A stretch of DNA of 64,000 bases. Origin: Jeotgalicoccus sp. GTDB taxonomy: Bacteria > Bacillota > Bacilli > Staphylococcales > Salinicoccaceae. The DNA is taken from the NCBI GenBank assembly GCA_003513765.1, contig DONT01000004.1, forward strand, positions 1 through 64,000, written 5' to 3'. The position numbers and the translations under genes were made by a program. Positions 34,003 through 41,474 of this stretch are shown here, piece after piece (within the stretch, counting starts at the first letter, position 1; the number at the start of each line of letters is the position of its first letter). The notes under the pieces are model-generated. The model ran no database searches, was not told where the DNA came from, and worked only from the letters and a program-made list of their open reading frames with translations.

Positions 34003-34023
34003 TATTATAAAAGATAAAATCTG

Positions 34024-34047
34024 AGAGCCCAATGAGGGCTCTTTTTT
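34024..34047 (+). terminator. Terminator of ohr
   Basis: AGAGCCC (34024-34030), loop AATGA, GGGCTCT (34036-34042), followed by six T. Confidence 0.92.
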
Positions 34048-34122
34048 GCTGGTGTGTGGAATATATTTTGTTTATTGACTGAGCAGGGCGTTTAGTTAGT
34101 CAAAGAGATGTAAAATTTCTCG

Positions 34123-34204
34123 CGGCGGCACAGAACACACCATTGCGCGCCGCCGAAAATCGACGGTGGCACAGAACACACAATTGCGCGCCACCGAAAA
34201 TCGA
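34123..34204. repeat. Two 41-bp GC-rich hairpin repeats with a compensatory base change
   Basis: Copy 1 (34123-34163) and copy 2 (34164-34204) share ACAGAACACAC.ATTGCGC in the loop. The stem is CGGCGGC/GCCGCCG in copy 1 and CGGTGGC/GCCACCG in copy 2: both sides changed so that pairing is kept. A third partial unit (CGGT) begins at 34205. It lies between convergent ohr and the lipoprotein gene. The GC content is far above that of its surroundings. Confidence 0.85.
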
Positions 34205-34224
34205 CGGTAACGCGCTCCATAAAT

Positions 34225-34761
34225 TTATTCCACCACGATATCAAATATCGCCTGCTCACCATCCGAATTCATCAGGGGTTCGAACACGGCAATCATATTT
34301 TCAGGTTCACTTACTAATCCGTATGCCATTTGTCCGGTGATTGATTCACCTGGACCTACATCGGCAGGCAGGGCGCTTTCAAGGTCATAGCTCCTTGCAT
34401 GTTCACCGCCTGCTTCCAAAGTTATATCACGTCCTGCCGGGAAGGTTTCGTCAGTGCCGTTTTCATAGGTAACATCTAATACGAGGACTCCGCTGACATC
34501 GATAATACTGTTATCATTGCGTTCGTCTGTTAAGTAGGCATCATTAATCGTTAATGTTATACCGCTGATCTCAACTGTTTCGCCGAGCTGGTAATTATCA
34601 GTCTCTGCTTCTGCTGTTTCGACTGCTTCTTCATCTATTTCGTTAATTTCAACAGCTTCCTTTTCTTCATTATCTGATGCTGCCGGTTCTTCGCCCTGGC
34701 TGCTGCATGCTGATATAAACAATGCTGCAGCCAATGTTGTCATGAAGATAAAATTTTTCAT
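34225..34761 (-). CDS. Lipoprotein with DUF4352 domain
   Basis: 178 aa. Lipoprotein signal peptide with lipobox ISAC (Cys19), then a Glu/Ala-rich acidic linker to about residue 55. The rest is a DUF4352-type immunoglobulin-like beta domain, with YQLGETVEISGITLTINDAYL as the typical first strands. Such proteins sit on the outer face of the membrane; no function is known. CGGAGG precedes the ATG. It is divergent from aroD and shares a short promoter region (TATAAT 34783-34788 reads towards aroD). Confidence 0.85.
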   Translation of the reverse strand: MKNFIFMTTLAAALFISACSSQGEEPAASDNEEKEAVEINEIDEEAVETAEAETDNYQLGETVEISGITLTINDAYLTDERNDNSIIDVSGVLVLDVTYENGTDETFPAGRDITLEAGGEHARSYDLESALPADVGPGESITGQMAYGLVSEPENMIAVFEPLMNSDGEQAIFDIVVE

Positions 34762-34855
34762 TTACTTTAACCTCCGGGATACTATAATGGTTTTATGATA
34801 CCATTAGATTGAAATATCTATCAATCGCATTCAGTAAACACAAAGGGGAAGACTT

Positions 34856-35572
34856 ATGAATACAACGAAGATTGTCGTCACGCTTTCGGGTCATAATGAC
34901 GACGAAATAAATGCAGAAATTAACAAGGCGAAAGAGAATATAAATGATTTTGATATTGTTGAAATACGCGGTGATGTGTTCGATGCTTTGAACCGTGAGG
35001 ATCATGCTAAGAATGTCAGATATATCATCGGTGAATTTAAACCGCATAATAAGGAAATAATTTATACGTACCGCACAGCCAGAGAAGGCGGCAGCGGTTC
35101 TAAAACGACTGTAGAATATGAGGCGCTTTTAAAAGCTGTTTGCGAAGTAATGGACATTGATTATATTGACATCGAAGTAGCCTCAGGCGATAAAATTATC
35201 GCTTCCGTATGTGAAACTGCACGGGCGAATAATGTGGCTTGCCTGATGAGTCATCATGATTTTAAAGAGACACCAGATACAGAAGGGATTTTATCGGTGT
35301 TTAATAAAATGGATACGCTTGGCGGTGATTTATATAAAGTTGCCTACTTCCCTCAAAGTGAGGACGATGTTAATAGCGTAACTGAAGCGGTGAAAATTGC
35401 TAAAAAGCAGTATGGGAACAAAGTAATCGGGATTTCTATGGGAGAGCTCGGGAAGCGTACACGCACAGCACAGGGTAAAGCAGCATCAGTATTTACATAC
35501 GGCTTTATAGCGAGAGATGCAGCACCTGGTCAGATTCACGTGACGGAATTGCGTAAAACTTTTAAAAAATAA
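34856..35572 (+). CDS. aroD: 3-dehydroquinate dehydratase, type I
   Basis: 238 aa. It dehydrates 3-dehydroquinate to 3-dehydroshikimate in the shikimate pathway through a Schiff base. Lys161 (LYKVAYFP) is the Schiff-base residue, with general acid/base His133 or His134 (MSHHDF) and substrate residues in the VEIRGD and TYRTAREGG strands. The ATG follows AAGGGGAAG. It is transcribed alone and followed by the probable sRNA gene. Confidence 0.96.
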   Translation: MNTTKIVVTLSGHNDDEINAEINKAKENINDFDIVEIRGDVFDALNREDHAKNVRYIIGEFKPHNKEIIYTYRTAREGGSGSKTTVEYEALLKAVCEVMDIDYIDIEVASGDKIIASVCETARANNVACLMSHHDFKETPDTEGILSVFNKMDTLGGDLYKVAYFPQSEDDVNSVTEAVKIAKKQYGNKVIGISMGELGKRTRTAQGKAASVFTYGFIARDAAPGQIHVTELRKTFKK

Positions 35573-35639
35573 ATTATTAAGCAATCTTTACAGCGGCTTA
35601 ACGGGAACACAATAAACCGGTGGTAAAGTAATACTTAGA

Positions 35640-35712
35640 AGATATGAAAATATAACTCTTCTCCCCCGGCCCCTTTGTCTGAAACCTTCCCCTGAGGTTT
35701 CGGACTTTTTTT
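35640..35712 (+). ncRNA. Probable RsaE/RoxS-type C-rich small RNA
   Basis: CTTCTCCCCCGGCCCCTTTG (35657-35676) leads directly into a terminator stem, GTCTGAAACCT (35677-35687)/AGGTTTCGGAC (35695-35705), then seven T. RsaE/RoxS RNAs carry the same order, UUCUCCC-N2-CCCCUUUGU before the terminator, and use the C-rich stretches to block Shine-Dalgarno sites. A third C-run (TTCCCC) sits in the terminator loop. The 5' end and promoter are not clear (a TAATACT is at 35629). The match is from memory of the family, not a covariance search. Confidence 0.6.
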
Positions 35713-35725
35713 CATTTTTACGTAT

Positions 35726-35775
35726 GTCTAAATTAATTTATCTGGGGTATTATAAAGATAAGAATAATTTCTTAT
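35726..35775 (+). promoter_or_regulatory. Candidate sigma-B promoter and palindrome before the yusI-like gene
   Basis: GTCTAA (35726-35731), 13 bases, GGGTAT (35745-35750): one mismatch to the sigma-B consensus. Just downstream, ATAAGAA (35758-35764) and TTCTTAT (35769-35775) form a perfect inverted repeat with a 4-base centre, in position to act as an operator or leader hairpin. Confidence 0.6.
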
Positions 35776-35789
35776 TCGGGAGGATAACT

Positions 35790-36146
35790 ATGATTACATT
35801 TTATGAATACCCTAAATGCACGACTTGCCGTAAAGGTAAAAAGTTTTTAACTGATAATGGTCTGGAATTTACTGTCATTGATATGGTTAAACACGTACCA
35901 GCTAAAGATACGTTAAAAGGTATCCTCGACAAATCATCACATTCAATCGATGATTTCTTTAACAAACGCGGCAATAAATTTAAAGAGCTCGGCTTAAAAG
36001 AACGAATGAGCGACCTGAGTGAGGAAGAAAAACTCGAACTTCTTGCAAGTGATGGAATGCTGATTAAGCGCCCAATGGTGGTACTTGATGACGATGTATT
36101 ATTAGGTTTTAAAGAGGAAACTTATAAAAATACATTATTGAAATAA
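35790..36146 (+). CDS. ArsC/Spx-family protein, YusI-like
   Basis: 118 aa, thioredoxin-like ArsC/Spx fold with the Cys10-Cys13 pair in KCTTCRKG, and the conserved late RPMVVLDD motif near residue 93. True arsenate reductases of this class and the Spx regulator share the fold; B. subtilis YusI, next to gcvH, is the closest by length and context. Whether it acts on a small substrate or on RNA polymerase cannot be told. The ATG at 35790 has GGGAGGAT upstream; a longer in-frame start at 35724 would overlap the promoter. Confidence 0.85.
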   Translation: MITFYEYPKCTTCRKGKKFLTDNGLEFTVIDMVKHVPAKDTLKGILDKSSHSIDDFFNKRGNKFKELGLKERMSDLSEEEKLELLASDGMLIKRPMVVLDDDVLLGFKEETYKNTLLK

Positions 36147-36213
36147 TTCCGCTTGCTTATAGTGTGTTAAATGTGTAACAATGATTATGATAAGTTAAAA
36201 GGGAGGTTTTAGC

Positions 36214-36594
36214 GTGTCATTACCACAAGATTTGAAGTACAGTGAAGATCATGAATGGATTAAAGTTGAAGGCAATACTGTTACAATCGGTATTACTGAC
36301 TTTGCACAGTCTGAACTTGGAGATATCGTTTTTGTCGAGCTTCCAGAAGAAGGCGACGACATCTCTACAGGTGATTCATTCGGCAGCGTGGAATCAGTGA
36401 AAACTGTTTCTGAACTATATGCACCAGTTTCTGGTTCAATAGTTGCTGTTAACGAAGAGCTTGAAGATAGTCCAGAGCTTGTTAACGAAAGTCCATACGA
36501 AGGCGCTTGGATGCTGAAAGTTGAACTTTCAGATGAAAGCGAACTAGATAATCTTCTTGACGCTGCTGGTTACCAGGCAGTAATCGAGAAATAA
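36214..36594 (+). CDS. gcvH: Glycine cleavage system H protein
   Basis: 126 aa. The lipoyl carrier Lys63 lies in ESVKTVSE. Besides shuttling the aminomethyl group in glycine cleavage, Firmicute GcvH is the lipoyl donor for LipL transfer to dehydrogenase E2 subunits, which explains why it stands apart from other gcv genes. The start is GTG with GGGAGG about 8 bases upstream. A terminator follows. Confidence 0.97.
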   Translation: MSLPQDLKYSEDHEWIKVEGNTVTIGITDFAQSELGDIVFVELPEEGDDISTGDSFGSVESVKTVSELYAPVSGSIVAVNEELEDSPELVNESPYEGAWMLKVELSDESELDNLLDAAGYQAVIEK

Positions 36595-36602
36595 TAACAC
36601 TA

Positions 36603-36631
36603 ACTCTGGACTTTTGTCCGGAGTTTTTTTA
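36603..36631 (+). terminator. Terminator of gcvH
   Basis: ACTCTGGAC (36603-36611), loop TTTT, GTCCGGAGT (36616-36624), followed by a run of T. Confidence 0.93.
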
Positions 36632-36692
36632 AAATCTGTTTTTTATTGCTTAAAGTGAATTTATATTAAAAATTTAACTAAGGGTGATACGA

Positions 36693-37100
36693 ATGAATCT
36701 TTCTGATAAAGTGCTCATTGTTGAAGGTAAAACGGACAAACGCAGATTGGAAGAAGTGCTGGTGGAACCTGTACAGATTATTTGCACATTCGGTACGATG
36801 GGGATTTCAAAACTTGATGAAATTATTGAACAGCTTGGTGATTCTCAAATTTTCATTTTATCCGATGCGGATAAAGAAGGAAGAAAAATTCGTAAATGGT
36901 TTAAAAAACATCTAAGTGAAAGTACACATATTTATATAGATCCGAAATTCGGAGAAGTCGGACGCTGTCCGCATGACTATCTCGCAAACCTCCTTTTAAG
37001 ACATGGATTCTATGTAGATACGAGCCTAATAATGAAAGGTAAGTTTAATCGTGAAGGAAACAATTTCAACGGAAGATATATTAAAGAATATACGGGATAA
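36693..37100 (+). CDS. Toprim-domain protein, YusF-like
   Basis: About 135 aa, a lone Toprim domain: catalytic Glu11 in LIVEGKTDKRRL and the DxD motif in SDADKEGRK. Similar to B. subtilis YusF and other small Toprim proteins (RNase M5-related fold) of unknown function. The ATG at 36693 lies 6 bases after AAGGGTGA; the GTG at 36684 is inside that site. It overlaps the next gene by 50 bases, an unusually long overlap that implies coupling. Confidence 0.82.
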   Translation: MNLSDKVLIVEGKTDKRRLEEVLVEPVQIICTFGTMGISKLDEIIEQLGDSQIFILSDADKEGRKIRKWFKKHLSESTHIYIDPKFGEVGRCPHDYLANLLLRHGFYVDTSLIMKGKFNREGNNFNGRYIKEYTG

Positions 37101-37365
37101 GGAACGCTATATTATTTTCGGTTTTGCTACAATGTGTAAAACATGTGATATCTCTGAGACGATGCTCAGCGTCGTTGCTGAAGCGAAACAGATTTCCTAT
37201 GAACGTATCAACTTAAATTTTTATACAAGATTGATTGAATATTATCAGATTCGTTCTGCACCGGCATTGCTGCTGTTTAAAAACGGAGAACTCGTGAAAG
37301 AAGTTTACGCGTTCCAGTCCGTTACTTATTTAAATGAAGTGCTGGAAGAATTTCTGTTTGACTAA
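37051..37365 (+). CDS. Thioredoxin-like protein, YusE-like
   Basis: 104 aa, thioredoxin fold with CKTC (Cys29-Cys32) and a cis-Pro segment RSAPALLLF near residue 70. B. subtilis yusE lies beside yusF, so synteny supports the name. The start is GTG inside the toprim gene, with AAAGGTAAG upstream. The redox partner is unknown. It is followed by the SAM riboswitch of the methionine transporter operon. Confidence 0.82.
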   Translation: MKETISTEDILKNIRDKERYIIFGFATMCKTCDISETMLSVVAEAKQISYERINLNFYTRLIEYYQIRSAPALLLFKNGELVKEVYAFQSVTYLNEVLEEFLFD

Positions 37366-37405
37366 TGTTGAATAGTCTGATAATATAGATTTAATAAAAT
37401 ATTAA

Positions 37406-37504
37406 CTCTTATCAAGAGTGGTGGAGGGATGTGCCCTTTGAAGCCACGGCAACCGTCATTGTGACAAGGTGCCAAATCACTGGATTGATATCCATAGATG
37501 AGAG
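37406..37504 (+). promoter_or_regulatory. SAM-I (S-box) riboswitch of metNPQ
   Basis: P1 pairs CTCTTATC (37406-37413) with GATGAGAG (37497-37504). The conserved core is present: GAGTGG.GGAGGGA, GAAGCC.CGGCAACC and AAGGTGCCAA. Binding of S-adenosylmethionine would favour the downstream terminator and shut off the methionine importer. Confidence 0.97.
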
Positions 37505-37522
37505 GCATAATGAACGTTTAAA

Positions 37523-37553
37523 AGCCTACTCATTTTTGGAGCAGGCTTTTTTT
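37523..37553 (+). terminator. Regulated terminator of the SAM riboswitch
   Basis: AGCCT.CTC (37523-37531) pairs with GAG.AGGCT (37539-37547), followed by seven T, 33 bases before metN. Confidence 0.92.
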
Positions 37554-37585
37554 ATTGTTTCTCCAGAGAGGAAAGGGAAGTTTAA

Positions 37586-38608
37586 ATGATAGATATCAGT
37601 AATGTCACAAAAATATTTAAAACTAAAAATCAGAATATAACTGCAGTGGATAATGTCGGCCTTCACGTGAAGAAAGGTGAAATCTTTGGTGTAATCGGTT
37701 ATTCAGGTGCAGGGAAGTCCACGCTGATCCGTCTCTTAAACGGACTGGAACAGCCGACAGAAGGAACTGTTACGGTAACGGGTGACGAGATTAGTCAGAT
37801 GACGATGAAAGAGCTGCGTAAAAAACGCCAGAAAGTGTCGATGATCTTCCAGCATTTTAATCTGCTCTGGTCGCGGACTGTTGCTGAAAATATCAGCTTC
37901 CCGCTGGAAATCGCAGGGGTGCCGAAAAAAGATCGTCAGGCACGTGTTGCGGAATTAGTCAGACTGGTTGGACTTGAAGGCCGTGAAAATAATTATCCGA
38001 GTGAATTGTCGGGCGGTCAGAAACAGCGTGTCGGTATTGCGAGAGCATTATCTAATGAACCGCAAGTATTGCTGTGTGATGAAGCAACGAGTGCTCTCGA
38101 TCCGGAAACAACGGATGAAGTACTCGATCTGCTGGTTGATATTACGAAAAAGATGAACTTGACTATCGTCTTAATTACGCACGAAATGCATGTAATTAGA
38201 AAAATATGCGACCGTGCCGCTGTAATGGAAAACGGTAAAGTTGTAGAAGTCGGCCCGGTTATCGAATTATTCCAGAATCCTCAATCTAACGTAACGAAAC
38301 GTTTCGTTAAAGATGATATTTCGGATGATGACCATACGGTTGCAATTGAAAAAATTAAAGAAGCATTCCCGACATCCACAATCGTCAAGTTGACGTTTGT
38401 CGGTACGCGTACCAAATCTCCGATTGTGTCACAGGTCATTAAAGATTACGGGCTCGATGTGAATATTCTCTCGGGGAATATTAAACAGACGAACCAGGAA
38501 TCATACGGCCATCTGTATATTGCTCTTGATATTAATCAGGACACACTCGAAAAAATTACTGCAGAGTTTAAAAAGCATGACGTCACGCTGGAGGTTGAAA
38601 GCAAATGA
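37586..38608 (+). CDS. metN: Methionine ABC transporter, ATP-binding subunit
   Basis: 340 aa. Walker A GYSGAGKS is at residues 38-45, followed by the signature LSGGQKQR. A C-terminal NIL domain (~265-340) binds methionine and inhibits transport. B. subtilis counterpart is yusC. It overlaps metP by 4 bases. It imports D/L-methionine and is controlled by the SAM riboswitch. Confidence 0.97.
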   Translation: MIDISNVTKIFKTKNQNITAVDNVGLHVKKGEIFGVIGYSGAGKSTLIRLLNGLEQPTEGTVTVTGDEISQMTMKELRKKRQKVSMIFQHFNLLWSRTVAENISFPLEIAGVPKKDRQARVAELVRLVGLEGRENNYPSELSGGQKQRVGIARALSNEPQVLLCDEATSALDPETTDEVLDLLVDITKKMNLTIVLITHEMHVIRKICDRAAVMENGKVVEVGPVIELFQNPQSNVTKRFVKDDISDDDHTVAIEKIKEAFPTSTIVKLTFVGTRTKSPIVSQVIKDYGLDVNILSGNIKQTNQESYGHLYIALDINQDTLEKITAEFKKHDVTLEVESK

Positions 38609-39297
38609 GTGAATTTCTAACAGCATTTAAAGAAATGTTCGCTTTCGAAAACGTGAAGTGGGATGCAGTCCTTGAAGCGACTTACGAAACAATATATATG
38701 ACAGTAATTGCAACAGCACTCGCGTTTGTTATTGGTTTAATACTGGGAATCATTCTCTTCTTATCGAAAAAGAATGACAAGGGTATAGCGAAACCCGTAT
38801 ACGGGGCAACATCATTTATCGTTAACCTGTTTAGAGCGATTCCATTTATCATTCTAATCATTCTGATTATGCCGTTCACAAAAGCAATTATGGGAACGGT
38901 AATGGGTTCAAATGGTGCGCTGCCTGCATTGATTATCGGTGCGGCGCCGTTCTTTGCGCGTTTAGTTGAAATCGGTCTGAAGGAAATTGACAAAGGTGTG
39001 ATTGAAGCGGCTGAATCGATGGGTGCCGGCACTTGGACACTCATTTGGAAAGTGCTGATTCCGGAATCACTTCCAGCCTTAATCTCAGGTATTACAGTGA
39101 CATCAATTATGCTCGTAGGTTCAACTGCAATTGCCGGTGTTATCGGCGCAGGCGGTCTTGGTAATCTCGCATATATGGTCGGCTTTACTAGAAATCAGCC
39201 GGATGTCACACTAGTTGCAACTGTAGTAATTCTGGTCATCGTATTTATCATCCAAATTATTGGAGACTTCTCATCAAGAGCAGTTGATAAACGCTGA
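38605..39297 (+). CDS. metP: Methionine ABC transporter, permease subunit
   Basis: 230 aa with five transmembrane segments. The permease EAA-like loop EAAESMGAGTWTLIWKVLIPESLP is near residue 135. It is the partner of MetN and MetQ. It starts within the metN stop (ATGA overlap). B. subtilis counterpart is yusB; the name metI is used in enterics. Confidence 0.96.
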   Translation: MSEFLTAFKEMFAFENVKWDAVLEATYETIYMTVIATALAFVIGLILGIILFLSKKNDKGIAKPVYGATSFIVNLFRAIPFIILIILIMPFTKAIMGTVMGSNGALPALIIGAAPFFARLVEIGLKEIDKGVIEAAESMGAGTWTLIWKVLIPESLPALISGITVTSIMLVGSTAIAGVIGAGGLGNLAYMVGFTRNQPDVTLVATVVILVIVFIIQIIGDFSSRAVDKR

Positions 39298-39334
39298 TCT
39301 ACAAATAAAAAATATAATGAAAAGAGGCTATTAC

Positions 39335-40177
39335 ATGAAGAAGATATTTGGTATTGTCACTCTGTTTGCACTCGTATTAGTTTTAGCGGCATGCGGTAAC
39401 AGTTCGGAATCAGAAGAAGGAACAGAAGAAGGAACAGAAGGCGAGCCTTCTGAAATCTCAGTTGCGGCGTCACCCGCACCGCACGCAGAAATTTTAGAAA
39501 AAGCAGCAGAAATATTAGCTGAAGAAGATATCACGGTTAACGTGGAAATTGTTAACGACTACACAACGCCGAACAGATTGCTGGCGGACGAAGAAGTTGA
39601 CGCTAACTTTTTCCAGCACACACCATACTTAGATGGTGAAGTGGAATCACACGGTTATGAACTTGAGAGCATCGGCAACGTACATATCGAGCCAATGGCA
39701 GTTTACTCAAACGACTATGATTCACTGGAAGACATTCCGGACGGTTCAACAATCTTAGTGTCAAACAACCCGGCTGAAGAAGGACGTTTCCTGTCATTCT
39801 TCGTCAATGCAGGATTAATTGAAATCGAAGAAGGCATCGAAATTCAGGATGCAACATTCGACGATATTACAGAAAACCCGCACAACTTTGAATTCGATAA
39901 TAACACTGCACCTGAGCTGTTAGTAAACATGTATGAAAATAACGAAGCACCTGCAGTAATTATCAATGCTAACTTCGCAATCGATGCAGGCTTAAACCCT
40001 GTTGAAGACTCAATCGTTGTAGAAGAAGGAGATTCGCCGTACGCTAATCTTGTTGCTGTAAGAGCAGGTGACGAGGAACGTCCGGAACTGCAAAGATTGA
40101 TTGAAGTATTGCAGTCGGAAGAAATGGTAACATTCATTGAAGAAGAATACGGCGGTACGATTATACCAGCACAATAA
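39335..40177 (+). CDS. metQ: Methionine-binding lipoprotein
   Basis: 280 aa. Lipoprotein signal with lipobox LAAC (Cys20), an acidic Glu/Gly-rich linker, then the NlpA/MetQ substrate-binding fold starting VAASPAPHAEIL. The ATG at 39335 has AAGAGGC upstream. An in-frame extension to 39260 would overlap metP and hide the signal peptide, so it is rejected. It delivers methionine to MetNP. Confidence 0.96.
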   Translation: MKKIFGIVTLFALVLVLAACGNSSESEEGTEEGTEGEPSEISVAASPAPHAEILEKAAEILAEEDITVNVEIVNDYTTPNRLLADEEVDANFFQHTPYLDGEVESHGYELESIGNVHIEPMAVYSNDYDSLEDIPDGSTILVSNNPAEEGRFLSFFVNAGLIEIEEGIEIQDATFDDITENPHNFEFDNNTAPELLVNMYENNEAPAVIINANFAIDAGLNPVEDSIVVEEGDSPYANLVAVRAGDEERPELQRLIEVLQSEEMVTFIEEEYGGTIIPAQ

Positions 40178-40187
40178 TATTGATGAA

Positions 40188-40213
40188 GGCATCCCGAAAG
40201 GGGTGTCTTTTTT
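40188..40213 (+). terminator. Terminator of metNPQ
   Basis: GGCATCCC (40188-40195), loop GAAA, GGGGTGTC (40200-40207), followed by six T. Confidence 0.88.
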
Positions 40214-40235
40214 ATTGGGCGATGATAAAAAGATG

Positions 40236-40317
40236 TTAAAGTATGACGGCGAAGCGGTGTCGTATTTGAAGAGTTGTTAAAGTACGATGGCGATGCGGTG
40301 TCATACTATAAGACCTG
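40236..40317. repeat. Two imperfect 41-bp repeats between convergent genes
   Basis: TTAAAGTATGACGGCGAAGC (from 40236) recurs as TTAAAGTACGATGGCGATGC (from 40277), both followed by GGTGTC.TA. The period is 41 bases. Each unit can fold weakly, AGTA.GA. against GTC.TA., and some differences fall on opposite sides of the same stem. It lies between metQ and convergent ctaB. No coding frame or promoter is evident. Confidence 0.65.
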
Positions 40318-40371
40318 ATTCCTAGAGACTCAGCTTTAAAATAAGAGGATATCAATAAAGTTTCTAACCAT

Positions 40372-40405
40372 AAAAAAACGGAACAACCTGATTCAGGCCA
40401 TTCCG
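40372..40405 (-). terminator. Terminator of ctaB (minus strand)
   Basis: Read on the minus strand, CGGAATGGCCTGA pairs with TCAGGTTGTTCCG with a small bulge, followed by TTTTTTT. Confidence 0.8.
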
Positions 40406-40413
40406 CAGTTCAT

Positions 40414-41319
40414 CTATATAGTAAGTACAATCATCAGCATAAAAAGGACAATCAAATATACTAACGAGTATTTTAAATTCACATTTGCCCAAAGCTGTTT
40501 ATCGTCTGCTTTATAGCCCTTCACTGACAGGACAATCCAGCCCAGTGTTAAGAGCATCGACACGGCAAAGAATACCCAGCCGAATGTACCAAGTAAAAGG
40601 AATGGTACAGGCAAGAGCGCGATGACGTAATACAGGTTCTGTCTGATTGTCGCCTCAACACCGATAACGACAGGGAGCATCGGCACGCCGGCTCTCGTAT
40701 AATCGGCAAGGCGTTTAATTGCGATTGCCAGCGTATGGGGTATCTGCCATATGATTAATATGTAGAATAATGCAATCGGCACGACGTGAGTGGCAGGGGC
40801 AATGACCGCCCAGCCAATCAACGGTGTAAATGCGCCCGAGATACTGCCTATAATCGTGTTGACTGTATATCTTCTCTTGGACCAGAAGGTGTATAAGATA
40901 ACGTAGAAGAACCAGCCCAGGAATGAATAGATGGCTGCTTCAATTGTTGTCAGCATCATCATTGTCATGCCGGTAATTGTCGTAACAATCGCTGCAATAA
41001 GCACACCTTTTAATGAAAACGAACCGGTTACAGTCGGACGGCGCTGCGTGCGGTCCATTTTTTTATCTAGATCGTATTCAAACCAGTTATTGAACATCAG
41101 CGCACCAGATATAACGAGCGTGCTGCCGGTTATAGTTAAAATAAAGAGCAGCCAGTGATCGGTAAAGTTTTCCCCATTAAAATAAAGTGCCAGCCAGTAC
41201 GCTGTAAAAACAGGCAGTACATTAGCGACAAGGACTTTGCCTTTTAATAAATATTTTATGTCGGTTAATAGTTTTATAATTTTTGACGGACTGTCAGTTG
41301 AAGCAGTATTTGTATTCAA
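40414..41319 (-). CDS. ctaB: Protoheme IX farnesyltransferase
   Basis: 301 aa, UbiA prenyltransferase superfamily with about nine transmembrane helices. The polyprenyl-diphosphate motif NNWFEYDLDKKMDRT is near residue 101, and a second Asp-rich loop KRLADYTRAGVP is near residue 212. It converts heme B to heme O for quinol or cytochrome oxidases. The start is TTG with GCGAGGGAA upstream. ctaA is not adjacent. It is transcribed alone on the minus strand. Confidence 0.95.
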   Translation of the reverse strand: MNTNTASTDSPSKIIKLLTDIKYLLKGKVLVANVLPVFTAYWLALYFNGENFTDHWLLFILTITGSTLVISGALMFNNWFEYDLDKKMDRTQRRPTVTGSFSLKGVLIAAIVTTITGMTMMMLTTIEAAIYSFLGWFFYVILYTFWSKRRYTVNTIIGSISGAFTPLIGWAVIAPATHVVPIALFYILIIWQIPHTLAIAIKRLADYTRAGVPMLPVVIGVEATIRQNLYYVIALLPVPFLLLGTFGWVFFAVSMLLTLGWIVLSVKGYKADDKQLWANVNLKYSLVYLIVLFMLMIVLTI

Positions 41320-41417
41320 AAATATTCCCTCGCAAGTGTTGTAATTGTTTATAGTACATTATACCAGTACTGACTTATTCGTGAAATGTACGAATAGATA
41401 AATTATGTGAACTAAAT

Positions 41418-41443
41418 GTTTTTGGCAATAAAATACAGGGTAT
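41418..41443 (+). promoter_or_regulatory. Candidate sigma-B promoter of the first DUF4870 gene
   Basis: GTTTTT (41418-41423), 14 bases, GGGTAT (41438-41443). The -10 is perfect for sigma-B and the -35 keeps the essential GTTT. It lies 31 bases before the start codon. Confidence 0.6.
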
Positions 41444-41474
41444 AGATGAAATTAACCGGAGGAGGAGAGTTTTA

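Noticed and set aside
34143..34340. A 65-codon plus-strand frame through the 41-bp repeats
   Set aside because: Runs antisense into the lipoprotein gene, has no ribosome site and Cys/His/Pro-rich random composition.
36160..36200. Fur/PerR-like AATGATTATGAT upstream of gcvH
   Set aside because: Only one half resembles a Fur box; the second arm does not match, and gcvH is not an expected Fur target.
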